Shown here: in pieces, positions 32,908 to 41,522 of the stretch
Position numbering within the stretch: the first letter of the stretch is position 1
How the letters are laid out: every line of letters begins with the position of its first letter
From: Pseudonocardia sp. HH130629-09
GTDB taxonomy: Bacteria; Actinomycetota; Actinomycetes; Mycobacteriales; Pseudonocardiaceae
Assembly: GCF_001294645.1 (NCBI RefSeq)
Contig: NZ_CP011869.1
Location: 62,001 to 126,000, forward strand
Reading direction: 5' to 3'
Length of the DNA stretch: 64,000 nt
Notes under the pieces: model-generated
What the model was told of the DNA's origin: nothing
Database searches by the model: none
Seen by the model: only the letters and a program-made list of their open reading frames with translations
Made by a program: the position numbers and the translations under genes

Positions 32908-34573
32908 CTCAGCGCCTGACCGAACAAGAAGATCACGCGGTCGTCGTCACACACCACGCCAGCGGACTTGACCGGGGAAATTTCTGGCCTCGCACGCGCA
33001 CGCGTGCGTCGCGTTGTTCGGGCCCGCCACCACAACTGGAGGCGGCGCGGAAATTTCCTGAGGCCTTGGGGAGCGGCTCGGCGCTCGGCGTGCATGCTTG
33101 CGAGGGGACTCGACGCCGCCGCGCGAGCCGCTCGTCGGCGACGTCGACAGCGACCGTGTCTGGCCGCATTCCGCCGAGGGGCGATCAACTCGGTGCTCGA
33201 CGGCCTGCTCCCGGCCTCGTGCAGCTCGTCAGCCTGGAGAGCCCGAGAGCCCGCACCGGTCGCGCGATCCGCACCGCGCGCCCACGGCGTCAGCGACGAC
33301 GCGCACGCTCTCCGCCCCCTCGGCTTCTGAGTCGCACCGAGCACGAGCACAGGCGCTTCCGGCGCTCGTTGCCACCGGGCTCAGGCCCTCGCCAGAGCGC
33401 GGTGGAGGGCAGCCGGGGCGGGTCCCGCACTCCAGGCCGGGCATCGGGACTCACGGGGCTCAACGGGCTGCGCCGAGCTCGCCTCTGGGAGTTGCGGTCC
33501 GCGAGGTTCGACGGGTTGGGCGCCGGGCCTTTCGAGACCTCCAGGGCCGACACCTGCTCCCACAGTTCGCCCCGCAGCCCGGCGCCGAGGTCCCGTGGGC
33601 GACGACAACAGCTGTCCTGGTCGAACCGGAAACATCCCTCTGGAAGTTGACCCGGCCGGGGCGGAGTGACGCCCACCCGACGCACGCGTACGCGCGAGGA
33701 TGACCGTCTGGCAGCCACGCGCTCGGTCGCCCTGCCACCAGCTCCGAGGCTTCCGCGCCGACAAGAACGTGGCCACATCCTCGACGCCTTCCGGGCCGTC
33801 GAGCGTCCTCCGACCCGCGGCGGATCGCCAAACGGGGCTCTGGAGCACCGGAGGGGGCGGTACTCGACTCCCCCGCCTGATACGCACTGGAGCAGCTCGC
33901 CGCCCCGGCGCTGACCAGCACATACTCCACAGGTCACCGAGCGGCAGCGCCCACAGACGCCGCGAAAGCCGCATAGCGGGCATAGTTCACTCCCAGTGGG
34001 GTTGGCTGAGGCGTCGTTGCCGACGCTCCCCTGCTGCCGCTGGATGTTGCGTAGTCGCTGGTCAGGCGCGCATTGGGTCTGGAACTGGTAGCAGCACCCC
34101 CCTCGGAGATCAGGCCCGCGCGGCGATCCCGCAATTGAGACTGTTTCAGCTGGTCAGAGACCTTCCGTAGGGACTCGAACGGATCCCTCGCCGACGAGGC
34201 CGCAACCGCAATGCCACGCCGGGCGCGCGGGGCCGGGATAGCTACTCCTGGACACCGCGGTCACACCTCGCGGCAGCGGGCGACACCGCCTCGTCAACTG
34301 ATGATGCCTCGGTCCCCCGCACCGAAGGCTCCCCTTCGGGCCCATGGCTGGGGCCGACGTCAGAGATGTGCTGGTCCGGCTGGGTTGATCCGGCCCAAGG
34401 AGGCAGGTGTGACGCGTCTGCCGTACCGGCGGGGACACCCTCGACGGCAGGCTCGCCTGGCGGCTTGGACGCGTAGTAGCCCCCTCCGCGAAGACACGCT
34501 CACCGAAGGCGCTCAGTCACGGCACCGCTATCGGTACAGTTCTCGGTACCGGACCGAGGCGAGCGGAGGAGAC
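32908..34573. other. 1.7-kb stretch without recognisable genes
   Basis: Several long frames exist on both strands, but none gives a protein-like sequence; they are Arg/Ala/Pro-rich as expected from GC-rich non-coding DNA. Two copies of the palindrome GGAAATTTC(C) lie at 32976-32984 and 33049-33058. TCGGTAC is repeated directly at about 34530-34550, just before the small gene at 34574. No tRNA found. It may hold cis-acting replication or transfer sites. Confidence 0.4.
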
Positions 34574-34867
34574 GTGCGCGAGAGTGCGCTGGTCGCCAGG
34601 CCAGACGAGCACGGACATGAGGTCCTGGTCGCCTACCGGCCGGTGCACTTCACCCTGGATGACACCGCACGCGCGATGAACGCCGTCGTGGACCCGCATC
34701 TGCGGAAGGTCTCCTCACGCGCCCGCGTTGGTCGCAGCCGAGTGCGTGATGTTCTGCGGCAGATTGCGACCGACGGCTGGCCGGATGAGTTCGTAGCCGA
34801 CCCAGATCGGGTCGATTACTGGCGGAAGTGGCTGGTCGCGCAGGGCGTGTTCCAGCGAGATGACTGA
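34574..34867 (+). CDS. Small conserved protein upstream of parAB
   Basis: 97 residues from GTG at 34574 with GGAGGAG five bases upstream. ALVARPDEHGHEVLVAYRPV, then SRARVGRSRVRDVLRQIATD and a C-terminal WRKWLVAQGVFQRDD. Function unknown; short genes of this kind commonly precede actinobacterial plasmid parAB operons. It ends 21 bases before the first parS-like site, so it belongs to the partition region. Confidence 0.55.
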   Translation: MRESALVARPDEHGHEVLVAYRPVHFTLDDTARAMNAVVDPHLRKVSSRARVGRSRVRDVLRQIATDGWPDEFVADPDRVDYWRKWLVAQGVFQRDD

Positions 34868-34888
34868 GTTCACCGTCGCTGCGTGAGT

Positions 34889-34903
34889 GATAACCGGGTT
34901 ATC
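34889..34903. promoter_or_regulatory. parS-like site 1
   Basis: GATAACCGGGTTATC, a 15-bp palindrome (GATAACC-G-GGTTATC). One of four copies around parAB; probable ParB-binding centromere. Confidence 0.75.
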
Positions 34904-35082
34904 GCTCCGAGCTTCCCCTCCGCGGCATCGATGGGTGGTCGCCGACTCGACGGACTCTGGCGGCTCGTCGACGGCGAGAGTCTTCGCCGGCGACCTCAGG
35001 CCCCAGGTACTCCCCCGGGGCTCGGCCTTGCAGCAGGGAGGTCGACAGGATCCAGCCCCCGAGCCGTCAGCGCGATGACCGC

Positions 35083-35097
35083 GATAACCGGGTTATC
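35083..35097. promoter_or_regulatory. parS-like site 2
   Basis: GATAACCGGGTTATC, identical to site 1, with extra flanking symmetry (CGCGATAACC ... GGTTATCGCG around it). 136 bases upstream of parA; may also let ParB repress the operon. Confidence 0.75.
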
Positions 35098-35232
35098 GCG
35101 CGGCCTGACGTGGTGCCGCACACGCCGGGGGATGACCTCGAAGTGCGGACGCGCAGCTGGCATCATCTGGTCTGACTTATCCGAAGTAGCGTCCCAACTC
35201 CGGGCCGTGAAGTCCACGGAGAGGTGGCCATC

Positions 35233-35886
35233 TTGGCCAGAGTTCATGCTGTGTGCTGCCAGAAGGGCGGCGTCGGCAAAACCACGATCACCGTCAACCT
35301 CGCTGCTGTCGTCGACCAGGTGCTCGGGGGTGACGATCCGTCCGTCCTGGTCGTGGGCACTGACCCGCAGCGATCCATGGATTGGTGGGCAAGCCGGGTT
35401 GGCGACGACATCCCGTTCGCCTACACCGAGACCGACAGCCCCAGTGATCTGGAGAGGTTGCGAGACGCTGACTTCTCGCACGTGTTCGTTGACACCCCGG
35501 GCAGTCTGGAGAATGAGCACATTCTCCGGACGGTCTTGAAGAGTGCCGACGACGCGATCGTTCCGATCACGACAGAGCCGCTCACCTTCGTGCCGGCCGA
35601 CACGACGATCACCCAGGTCATCGAGCCTCTGGGGGTCCCCTACACCGTGGTCGTGAATCTCTGGGATCCACGCGACGGCCGGGTCGACCTCGACGACACG
35701 CTGACCTTTGCCCGTAAGAAGAACTGGCCGCTCGCGAACTCGGTCATTCGTCGTTACAAGATCCACAGTCGGGCGGCAGCAGAGGGTGTCGTCTGTACCC
35801 AGTACGCCAAGAGCCGTGTGGCTTTGGAGGCCCAGCAGGACATCCTGCGGCTGGCGCTCGAACTCGGCTACGGGCGCACCCGATGA
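35233..35886 (+). CDS. parA: ParA-family partition ATPase
   Basis: 217 residues from TTG at 35233, which is well spaced from GGAGAGG; the GTG at 35224 is too close to it. Deviant Walker A CCQKGGVGKTT near the N-terminus, Walker A' region VLVVGTDPQRSMDWW, Walker B-like HVFVDTPGS. The short type without N-terminal HTH (type Ib-like or orphan ParA). It drives plasmid segregation with ParB on the parS-like sites. It overlaps parB by ATGA. Confidence 0.88.
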   Translation: MARVHAVCCQKGGVGKTTITVNLAAVVDQVLGGDDPSVLVVGTDPQRSMDWWASRVGDDIPFAYTETDSPSDLERLRDADFSHVFVDTPGSLENEHILRTVLKSADDAIVPITTEPLTFVPADTTITQVIEPLGVPYTVVVNLWDPRDGRVDLDDTLTFARKKNWPLANSVIRRYKIHSRAAAEGVVCTQYAKSRVALEAQQDILRLALELGYGRTR

Positions 35887-36815
35887 GCGAGGTGGCCGCG
35901 AGCAGCGCGGACTCAACAGCCGGGTCGCCGACGAAGAAGCGCAAGCGCGGGCGGGTGTCGTTCGGCTCCGATGTCTTCGCCGCGCAGGCCTCGCTCCAGG
36001 CAACGACGGACTCCAGCGCGTCCCTACGCCGTATCCCGCTGTCCGACCTGGCTCACAATCCACGCAACCCTCGCTACGGGTACGACGACCCTGCGATCCA
36101 GGAGCTCGCCGACAGCCTTCGGGAGCACGGGCAGCTGCAACCAGCGACTGTGGTCGCTCGGGATGTCTACCTCGCTCACTACCCGGAGGATGCGGATCAG
36201 CTCGGAGCCGCGGCGTGGGTGGTCCTCATCGGGAACCGCCGGCTCGCGGGCGCCCGTTTGGCGGAGCTGACTTACTTGGTCGCCTCGGTCGAGGACCGGC
36301 TCGGGGGAGCAGACCCGATGCTGGCTGAGGCCACGCTGGTGGAGAACATCCACCGTCAGGACCTTCCTCCACTGCTGGAGGCCCGCGAGCTTCAAGGTCT
36401 CGTGGAGCGGCATGGTTCGCAGCGCACTGCGGCGAAGCGAGTAGCGAAGACTCAGGCGTGGGTTTCGCAGCGACTGTCGCTGCTCAAGCTCACCCCTGAG
36501 CTGCAGGAGAAGCTCCGCATCGGCGAGCTGTCGGTGAAGGAAGCTCGCACCGTAGCCTCCGCTCCACCAGAAGAACAGGCAGAGAAGCTGGAGTCCCTGC
36601 GCCGCGGGTCATCCGCGGGGGAGGGCGCCTCATCCGCCGGCGCCGCGGTCCAGGATCAGCCGGGGAACGCCTCGCCGTCTCCTGCGCCGGCGACAGAGCA
36701 GCACGATCGAGATGCTGTTGTGGACGTCAGCAAGATGGCGCGCCGCCTTCGTCGGCAGCTCGACGATGATGCACTGGACGCGCTGATCGACGCGCTGGTC
36801 GCGCTCCGAGGCTGA
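35883..36815 (+). CDS. parB: ParB-family partition protein
   Basis: 310 residues, ATGA overlap with parA. ParB/Srx N-terminal domain (LRRIPLSDLAHNPRNPRYGY, IQELADSLREHGQLQPATVV, IGNRRLAGARLAEL), then HTH (SQRTAAKRVAKTQAWVSQRL, SLLKLTPELQEKLRIGELSV) and an acidic/proline linker leading to a C-terminal dimerisation helix (KMARRLRRQLDDDALDALID). GNRR replaces the usual GERR of box II. Likely binds the GATAACC palindromes. Confidence 0.9.
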   Translation: MSEVAASSADSTAGSPTKKRKRGRVSFGSDVFAAQASLQATTDSSASLRRIPLSDLAHNPRNPRYGYDDPAIQELADSLREHGQLQPATVVARDVYLAHYPEDADQLGAAAWVVLIGNRRLAGARLAELTYLVASVEDRLGGADPMLAEATLVENIHRQDLPPLLEARELQGLVERHGSQRTAAKRVAKTQAWVSQRLSLLKLTPELQEKLRIGELSVKEARTVASAPPEEQAEKLESLRRGSSAGEGASSAGAAVQDQPGNASPSPAPATEQHDRDAVVDVSKMARRLRRQLDDDALDALIDALVALRG

Positions 36816-36818
36816 GTC

Positions 36819-36833
36819 GATAACCGGGTTATC
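36819..36833. promoter_or_regulatory. parS-like site 3
   Basis: GATAACCGGGTTATC three bases after the parB stop codon. Confidence 0.75.
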
Positions 36834-36857
36834 GGCCGGCGCCGTTCGTGGTGAGCC

Positions 36858-36872
36858 GATAACCCGGTTATC
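36858..36872. promoter_or_regulatory. parS-like site 4
   Basis: GATAACCCGGTTATC, the complement form of sites 1-3, 24 bases from site 3. Confidence 0.75.
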
Positions 36873-36887
36873 GCCGTCAGTCCGACT

Positions 36888-37916
36888 TCAGCCGTGGGCT
36901 AGGTCGGAGAACCGGCTGTAGTGCAGCTGGTGGGCGACGGTGATCGTCGTGGTCGGGCCGTTACGGTGCTTGGCCAGGATCAGGTCGGCCTCACCGGCAC
37001 GCGGGTCGTCCTGCTCGAACGCGTCGGGACGGTGCAGCAGCACCACCATGTCCGCGTCCTGCTCGATCGAGCCGGACTCACGCAGGTCCGACAGCATCGG
37101 CCGCTTGTCGGTGCGCTGCTCGGGACCACGGTTCAGCTGGCTCATCGCCACCACCGGGACCTCGAGCTCCTTGGCCAGCAGCTTGATCTGCCGGGAGAAC
37201 TCCGAGACCTCCTGCTGACGTGACTCGACCTTGCGGCCCGAGGTCATCAGCTGCAGGTAGTCCAGGATGATCAGCTTCAGGTCGTAGCGCTGCTTCATCC
37301 GCCGCGCCTTGGCCCGGATCTCCATGAGCGTCAGGTTCGGCGAGTCGTCGATGTAGAGCGGCGCCTCGGAGATCTCCGACATCCGCCGCGCCATCCGCGT
37401 CCAGTCCTCGTCCGACATCCGGCCGGCGCGCATGTCGGCCAGCCGGATCCGGGCCTCCGCCGACAGCAGACGCATGACGATCTCGGACTTGCTCATCTCC
37501 AGCGAGAAGAAGGCGCTGGTCATGCCGTTCTTGATGGAGCAGGAGCGGGCGAAGTCCAGACCCAGGGTCGACTTGCCCAGACCCGGCCGGGCCGCGACGA
37601 CGACCATCTGGCCCGGGTGCAGACCGTTGGTGACCTGGTCGAGGTCGGCGAAGCCGGTCGGCACACCCGTGGACTGGCCGCCCCGGGAGGCGATCGCGTC
37701 GATCTCGTCCATGGTGGGCTGGAGGAGCTCCTCCAGGACCGTGTAGTCCTCGGTGGTGGTGCGCTCGGTGACCTCGTAGACCGCGGCCTGGGCGCGGTCC
37801 ACCGCGTCGTCGACGTCGCCGCCGTCGGCGCCTTCTCGCCGACGATCTCGGCGTAGTAGGCCGCGTTCGCCGCGGTGGACACGGTGGCGATGAGGGTGCT
37901 TCGCCACTCCTGTCAT
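36888..37916 (-). CDS. DnaB-type replicative helicase lacking most of the N-terminal domain
   Basis: The C-terminal RecA domain is complete: TGFADLDQVTNGLHPGQMVV, Walker A ARPGLGKSTLG, LIILDYLQLM (Walker B), SQLNRGPEQR and AKHRNGPTTT. Upstream the normal N-domain and linker are mostly gone: a short DnaB segment (TLIATVSTAANAAYYAEIVG) sits in another frame, then about 20 residues are missing before DVDDAVDRAQAAVYEVTERT. So the gene is 5'-truncated with a small internal deletion. It starts just after the rep2 stop and could be co-expressed. Either a pseudogene from a chromosomal-type dnaB or a minimal helicase. Confidence 0.75.
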   Translation of the reverse strand: MTGVAKHPHRHRVHRGERGLLRRDRRREGADGGDVDDAVDRAQAAVYEVTERTTTEDYTVLEELLQPTMDEIDAIASRGGQSTGVPTGFADLDQVTNGLHPGQMVVVAARPGLGKSTLGLDFARSCSIKNGMTSAFFSLEMSKSEIVMRLLSAEARIRLADMRAGRMSDEDWTRMARRMSEISEAPLYIDDSPNLTLMEIRAKARRMKQRYDLKLIILDYLQLMTSGRKVESRQQEVSEFSRQIKLLAKELEVPVVAMSQLNRGPEQRTDKRPMLSDLRESGSIEQDADMVVLLHRPDAFEQDDPRAGEADLILAKHRNGPTTTITVAHQLHYSRFSDLAHG

Positions 37917-37934
37917 AACGCGAGGGCATGGCGG

Positions 37935-39650
37935 TCATCGGAGCCTCCGGTGAGCTCGGGGGAGAGGCCGGGAGGCGCGTTCAGCCCGTGCCCGCGCGAG
38001 CGCACGCTCGTGGGCGGTCCGACCTTCATCGAGGGCATTGCATTCGTCGTTGCGCGGTGAGCTGGTGTCGTTCGAGGCGCTTGAGGTAGGCACGCTCCCG
38101 TGACCATCCGCCGGATCGAGCGGCGGGGGGGTGGCTGCGCGGCGAGTGCGCCCTTCGTCGAGTGCGCGGCTGATCCGGCGGTAGTAGCGCTTGCTGGTTT
38201 CGACCGTGGCGACTTCGGCGGCGGGGCGGGCAGCGTTGCGGCGGGCGGTGAACTCGGCGGCCCACTGACGGACGATGGCAGAGCGGGCGGCGCGGTGGTC
38301 GTAGCTGCTGATCTGCAGATCGGTGGGGCTCAGGTCGGTGGCGCCGTAGGGCAGTCGTTCGGCCGCGGCATGGCCGCGGACGAGGGCCGCCGAGCGGCGC
38401 TGGCGGGAGTCGACAGTGGGTGAGACCAGCGGGCCGCGCGCGTCGCGCCACCAGCTCAGGCGATGGCGCAGCCAGCCGTCGGGCCTGCGCAGTTGACCGG
38501 CTGGGCAGCGGTGGGCCGGAGTGGCGGGGCCGTCCTGGCGGGGCCGGTGCTCGAGGGCGTAGAGCAGGTCGTTGTTGGTCCAGCCTGCTTCCCACCAGGG
38601 GCGAGCGATGGAACGGATCCAGCGCGGGGTCAGCCGGCGCAGTGCGGGGTCGGTGCGCAGCTCCGCGGCCGCGGCGAGCATCTCGGCTCCGGTGACCGGG
38701 ACCCGTCGGGCGAAGTGGCCGGCGTGCTGCTCCTCTTGTCCCGGCCCGTTAGGGCCGTACTGGTCACGAAAACGTGGGCTGACCTGTGGATTGTGGATTT
38801 GTGTCCTCGCGCGCGTAGGAACCCCTGTAGAAGTCTTAGAAGGATCTTTAAGTGTTGGTGTTGGGGTCCAAGTTGTGCCTGTGTGGGTCTCTGGCACTTC
38901 GTGCTCACTGCTCTGGGCACGTGGGTCCGGCACGGTCGGGATGGCCTGCTCGGCCGCCTCAGCGGCGGGCACTCTTAGCTGGTAGACCGCGGCCCGGTTG
39001 CCGGCGAGATGCTGCAGCGCGAGTGGACGGAACTGAGGGGTGGTGCCGCCCTCGACGCGCAGCAGCCAGCCATGGCGCTGCAGTTCGGCGAGCCAGCGAG
39101 CGGTGCTGCTGCGGCGCCACCCGCTGGCCTCCTGCAGGCGCTCCCAGGTGGGCCAGCTGGTGTGGTCGTTCCAGTCGGCGCGGCGGGCGAGCTCGGCCAG
39201 CAGCCCGCGCAACCGCTCAGCGGCGTCGCGACGGACCTGCTGATACCAGGACGAGCCCAGCAAGGCGCGATACCAGTCCAGCGCGGTGCGGGGGAGCAGC
39301 GTCGCAGCGGCGGACAGCAGCTCGTCGGCCGACGCGACGTCGGCCTCGAGGGAGGCAGTGAGCTCGGCAGCGGAGACGTCGCCACCGCAGGCGAACCAGC
39401 ACGGTGCGCATACGAACGACCTGAGTGGAGTGTTGCGCGCGGTTCCCGACCGACGTCGGCAGCTGACGCACATCCGGGGGAGTTCGATCCCCGGATGGGT
39501 CGGCCAGGACGCCGGCAGCCCTGCCGGAAGAGGCAGAACTGGCTGCATGAGGAGTCGAAGGCCCGGGTTGGGGTTCGACTCGCGGGACGCACAGCGAGAT
39601 GGTGCTGTGCGAACTTCGGGACGCGCGCTACTATGAGAGCGCGCAGGCAA
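37935..39650 (-). CDS. Putative plasmid replication initiator (rep2)
   Basis: 571 residues from TTG at 39650 with GGGAGG eight bases upstream; an ATG at 39548 has no ribosome site. Cys motifs CVSCRRRSG and FVCAPCWFACGG near the N-terminus suggest zinc binding. Middle: winged-helix-like TSWPTWERLQEASGWRRSST, RWLAELQRHGWLLRVEGGTT. Conserved core LTPRWIRSIARPWWEAGWTN, LLYALEHRPRQDG is shared with the IS21-split gene at 5263-8949. Basic C-terminus. Position between a small RHH-like gene with structured leader and a helicase next to parAB supports a Rep role, which is inference. Confidence 0.6.
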   Translation of the reverse strand: MPARSHSSARPEVRTAPSRCASRESNPNPGLRLLMQPVLPLPAGLPASWPTHPGIELPRMCVSCRRRSGTARNTPLRSFVCAPCWFACGGDVSAAELTASLEADVASADELLSAAATLLPRTALDWYRALLGSSWYQQVRRDAAERLRGLLAELARRADWNDHTSWPTWERLQEASGWRRSSTARWLAELQRHGWLLRVEGGTTPQFRPLALQHLAGNRAAVYQLRVPAAEAAEQAIPTVPDPRAQSSEHEVPETHTGTTWTPTPTLKDPSKTSTGVPTRARTQIHNPQVSPRFRDQYGPNGPGQEEQHAGHFARRVPVTGAEMLAAAAELRTDPALRRLTPRWIRSIARPWWEAGWTNNDLLYALEHRPRQDGPATPAHRCPAGQLRRPDGWLRHRLSWWRDARGPLVSPTVDSRQRRSAALVRGHAAAERLPYGATDLSPTDLQISSYDHRAARSAIVRQWAAEFTARRNAARPAAEVATVETSKRYYRRISRALDEGRTRRAATPPPLDPADGHGSVPTSSASNDTSSPRNDECNALDEGRTAHERALARARAERASRPLPRAHRRLR

Positions 39651-39747
39651 GCGTTGCGCCTCCCTTCTGGGAGAGGCTGGGTGTAGGAGTTGGCGCTCCG
39701 AACCCCGTTACGTTGGGCCCGTTCCTCTTCGCGGGAGGGACGGGCCC
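39623..39747. promoter_or_regulatory. rep2 leader with two inverted repeats
   Basis: GCGCGCT...AGCGCGC (39623-39644) overlaps the rep2 start region. GGGCCCGT...ACGGGCCC (39715-39747) with an inner CCTC/GAGG stem forms a strong hairpin in the leader. Layout parallels the rep1 leader (palindrome at the start codon, stable hairpin upstream). Probably controls rep expression. Confidence 0.5.
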
Positions 39748-39818
39748 TAGCGCATTTCAGGGTATGCACTCAGCCCAGATGTTCGATTGTCGTGGCGCCG
39801 CTTCGAGCGGCAACGAGG

Positions 39819-40124
39819 TCAAGCGGTCTGCCTGAGCACCTCCTCCTGGAGGGCCTCGTCGGCCAGCCGGAGTTGGTCTTGCGACGGCAGAGCACGGGTG
39901 AGCTGGTCGGTGAGCCTGGCGGCTGTCGCCTGCACCGTCTTCGGGTCCTCGAGCGCCATCAGGATCGCTGCGAAGAGATAGTCGTTGCGGGTCAGCCCGA
40001 GGGCTTCACGCTCGTCGTCGATCTGGTCAGTGATCTCCGGCGGGACACGCGTCCCGACCAGTTCTCGCGGACCCTTGTAGCGCTTCGCGGCCCCGTTGCG
40101 GCCGCGCGGCCTCCGCTCGCTCAT
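39819..40124 (-). CDS. Ribbon-helix-helix-like copy-control candidate upstream of rep2
   Basis: 101 residues from ATG at 40124 (ATG 40133 also possible). Basic start MSERRPRGRNGAAKRYKGPR, then RHH-like ELVGTRVPPEITDQIDDERE, LGLTRNDYLFAAILMALEDP and a C-terminal helix rich in Glu/Leu. It sits at the same place relative to rep2 as the gene 9083-9487 does to rep1. Likely a repressor of rep transcription. Confidence 0.55.
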   Translation of the reverse strand: MSERRPRGRNGAAKRYKGPRELVGTRVPPEITDQIDDEREALGLTRNDYLFAAILMALEDPKTVQATAARLTDQLTRALPSQDQLRLADEALQEEVLRQTA

Positions 40125-40269
40125 GCGTGGCATCCTGTCAGCAGTACCTGTTACAACACGATCCGACGCGCCGACGCCACCAGTTCGGGTTTCCACCCTG
40201 CTTTGCCCCTTGGATCTCGCTACTTCGCCTGATCATGGGGCAAGCCACGGCGCTCTCCCCGGCTGGCTG

Positions 40270-40392
40270 CTACTCGAGGTGCTCGAGGGCCGACTGCACG
40301 ACCACGAGCGCGCTCCGCACGTGCGCCGCAGGGATGCGCTGCTCGGCGGCGGTGGCCGTTGCAGGGCTACCGACCGTCTGAGCCAGGGGGTC
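40270..40392 (-). pseudogene. C-terminal remnant of an unidentified gene
   Basis: The leftward frame reads AQTVGSPATATAAEQRIPAA then HVRSALVVVQSALEHLE and stops at 40270. It is protein-like but has no start; the upstream part is replaced by the ISAs1/MITE junction. Family unknown. Confidence 0.3.
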
Positions 40393-40399
40393 GGCAAAG

Positions 40400-40616
40400 T
40401 CAGATGATCTTGAGTAGTCGGAGGGGGCGCAGCGCGTCGCGGCTGTGATGTCGTACTGCGGCGGCGATGTTGGTGGCTCCGGCGAGGCGGTGCAGGCTGA
40501 TCACCAGGTTCCGGAGCGAGGCCATGACCTGGGGTCCGGCAACGGTTCGGATGGTGGAGTGGTCCTCGGCGAAGGTGACGTCGCGGACCCAGTGCAGCGC
40601 GTTCTCGATCTGCCAG
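40400..40616 (-). pseudogene. ISAs1-family transposase, C-terminal remnant
   Basis: The frame reads AHWQIENALHWVRDVTFAED then RTVAGPQVMASLRNLVISLH, the conserved end of ISAs1-family transposases. The 5' part was cut off by MITE copy 2. A relative is at 63775-64000. Confidence 0.85.
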
Positions 40617-40782
40617 TGAGCCTTTTTCAACCTGCCGTTCCGGCAGCTCAGGGGCCTGGTTGTGTGGGTGCAGACGCCGAGCTAGCGAGCCGGTGACCTG
40701 TGCAGCTGTGGTCAGAGCAGTTGCGCTGCAACCTTCGCGATCTCCTGACGCAGAAGCTCGCTGGTCAGGTTGAAAAAGGCTC
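40617..40782 (+). repeat. MITE copy 2 (166 bp)
   Basis: Complete, ends GAGCCTTTTTCAACCTG and CAGGTTGAAAAAGGCTC. Interrupts the ISAs1 transposase remnant on the left. The right edge is two bases from the first possible start codon of the BrnT-like gene, so the native promoter of that operon is displaced. Confidence 0.9.
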
Positions 40783-40783
40783 A

Positions 40784-41095
40784 ATGCGATACATGGTGGA
40801 CGATCTCTGGTGGCGGGATCAGGACGCCGACTACATCCGGCGACGCAGCGAGCGCTACCCGGGAGCAACAGGGATCGAACCAGGCTGGGCGCTCGAAGCC
40901 GCGCAGGATCCCCGCCGGATCGTGCGCGACCCGGACCCGAGAAGCCGCAGCGCCGCACTGCGGATCATCGGCTACTCACCGACCGTGGGGTTCGTGCTCA
41001 CCGTGATCGCCACACGGGCCCACCACGCCAGCGTCACCGCGTGGAAGACTAGCGGAGCCGACCTGCGCTCCTACGAACGACAGGAGGGCCCATGA
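40784..41095 (+). CDS. BrnT-like toxin candidate
   Basis: 103 residues from ATG 40784 (ATG 40793 or GTG 40796 possible). Pattern GWALEAAQDPRRIVRDPDPR, AALRIIGYSPTVGFVLTVIA, then AWKTSGADLRSYERQEG resembles BrnT-type RelE-fold ribonuclease toxins (a D-P motif, R-x-IG-x-S, hydrophobic strand, final Y-E). The small overlapping downstream gene encodes an RHH-like antitoxin, supporting the call. No ribosome site because the MITE lies directly upstream. Catalytic residues not verifiable. Confidence 0.5.
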   Translation: MRYMVDDLWWRDQDADYIRRRSERYPGATGIEPGWALEAAQDPRRIVRDPDPRSRSAALRIIGYSPTVGFVLTVIATRAHHASVTAWKTSGADLRSYERQEGP

Positions 41096-41415
41096 CCACC
41101 AACGACGATCCCCACGCCCACATCGACGCAGAGGTGGCCGCTGTCCGCGCCGACTACGCTGAAGAGGAAGCCGAGGCCGCGGAGACCGAGATCGCCGAGC
41201 GCACCGCAGCGCTGGACGTGCCCCTGAACCTGCGCATCGACCGCGACCTCGACGCACAACTCAAGCAACGAGCCGCCGCCGCGCAGATCCCCACCTCGGC
41301 GCTGGTGCGACGCCTGCTGCGCGCCGTCGTGCACGACCACACCGCATCGGTGCTTACCGTGGAACAGGTCGAGGCCATCGCCCGCCGAGTACTCGCCGAC
41401 ACCGCCAACAGCTGA
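41092..41415 (+). CDS. RHH-like antitoxin
   Basis: 107 residues, ATGA overlap with the BrnT-like gene. Acidic N-terminus (EVAAVRADYAEEEAEAAETE), then VPLNLRIDRDLDAQLKQRAA, AQIPTSALVRRLLRAVVHDH, a typical ribbon-helix-helix DNA-binding domain; VEQVEAIARRVLA at the end. Probably neutralises the upstream product and represses the operon. Confidence 0.6.
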   Translation: MTTNDDPHAHIDAEVAAVRADYAEEEAEAAETEIAERTAALDVPLNLRIDRDLDAQLKQRAAAAQIPTSALVRRLLRAVVHDHTASVLTVEQVEAIARRVLADTANS

Positions 41416-41522
41416 CCAGTCACGTACCGAGGGACGCGAGCCCAGCAGGTACCAGAGCTCGTGGTCTACCTGAAGCGCCCCGGGTCTGGTGGAGGCACTG
41501 AAGCCACGGGAAGGTGGTCTTC

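Noticed and set aside
33066..33983. Frames of about 200 codons on both strands
   Set aside because: No protein-like features, heavy Arg/Pro/Ala bias and competing frames of equal length.
34130..34180. tRNA-like T-arm (AGGGACTCGAACGGATCCCT)
   Set aside because: No acceptor, D or anticodon arm can be folded around it.
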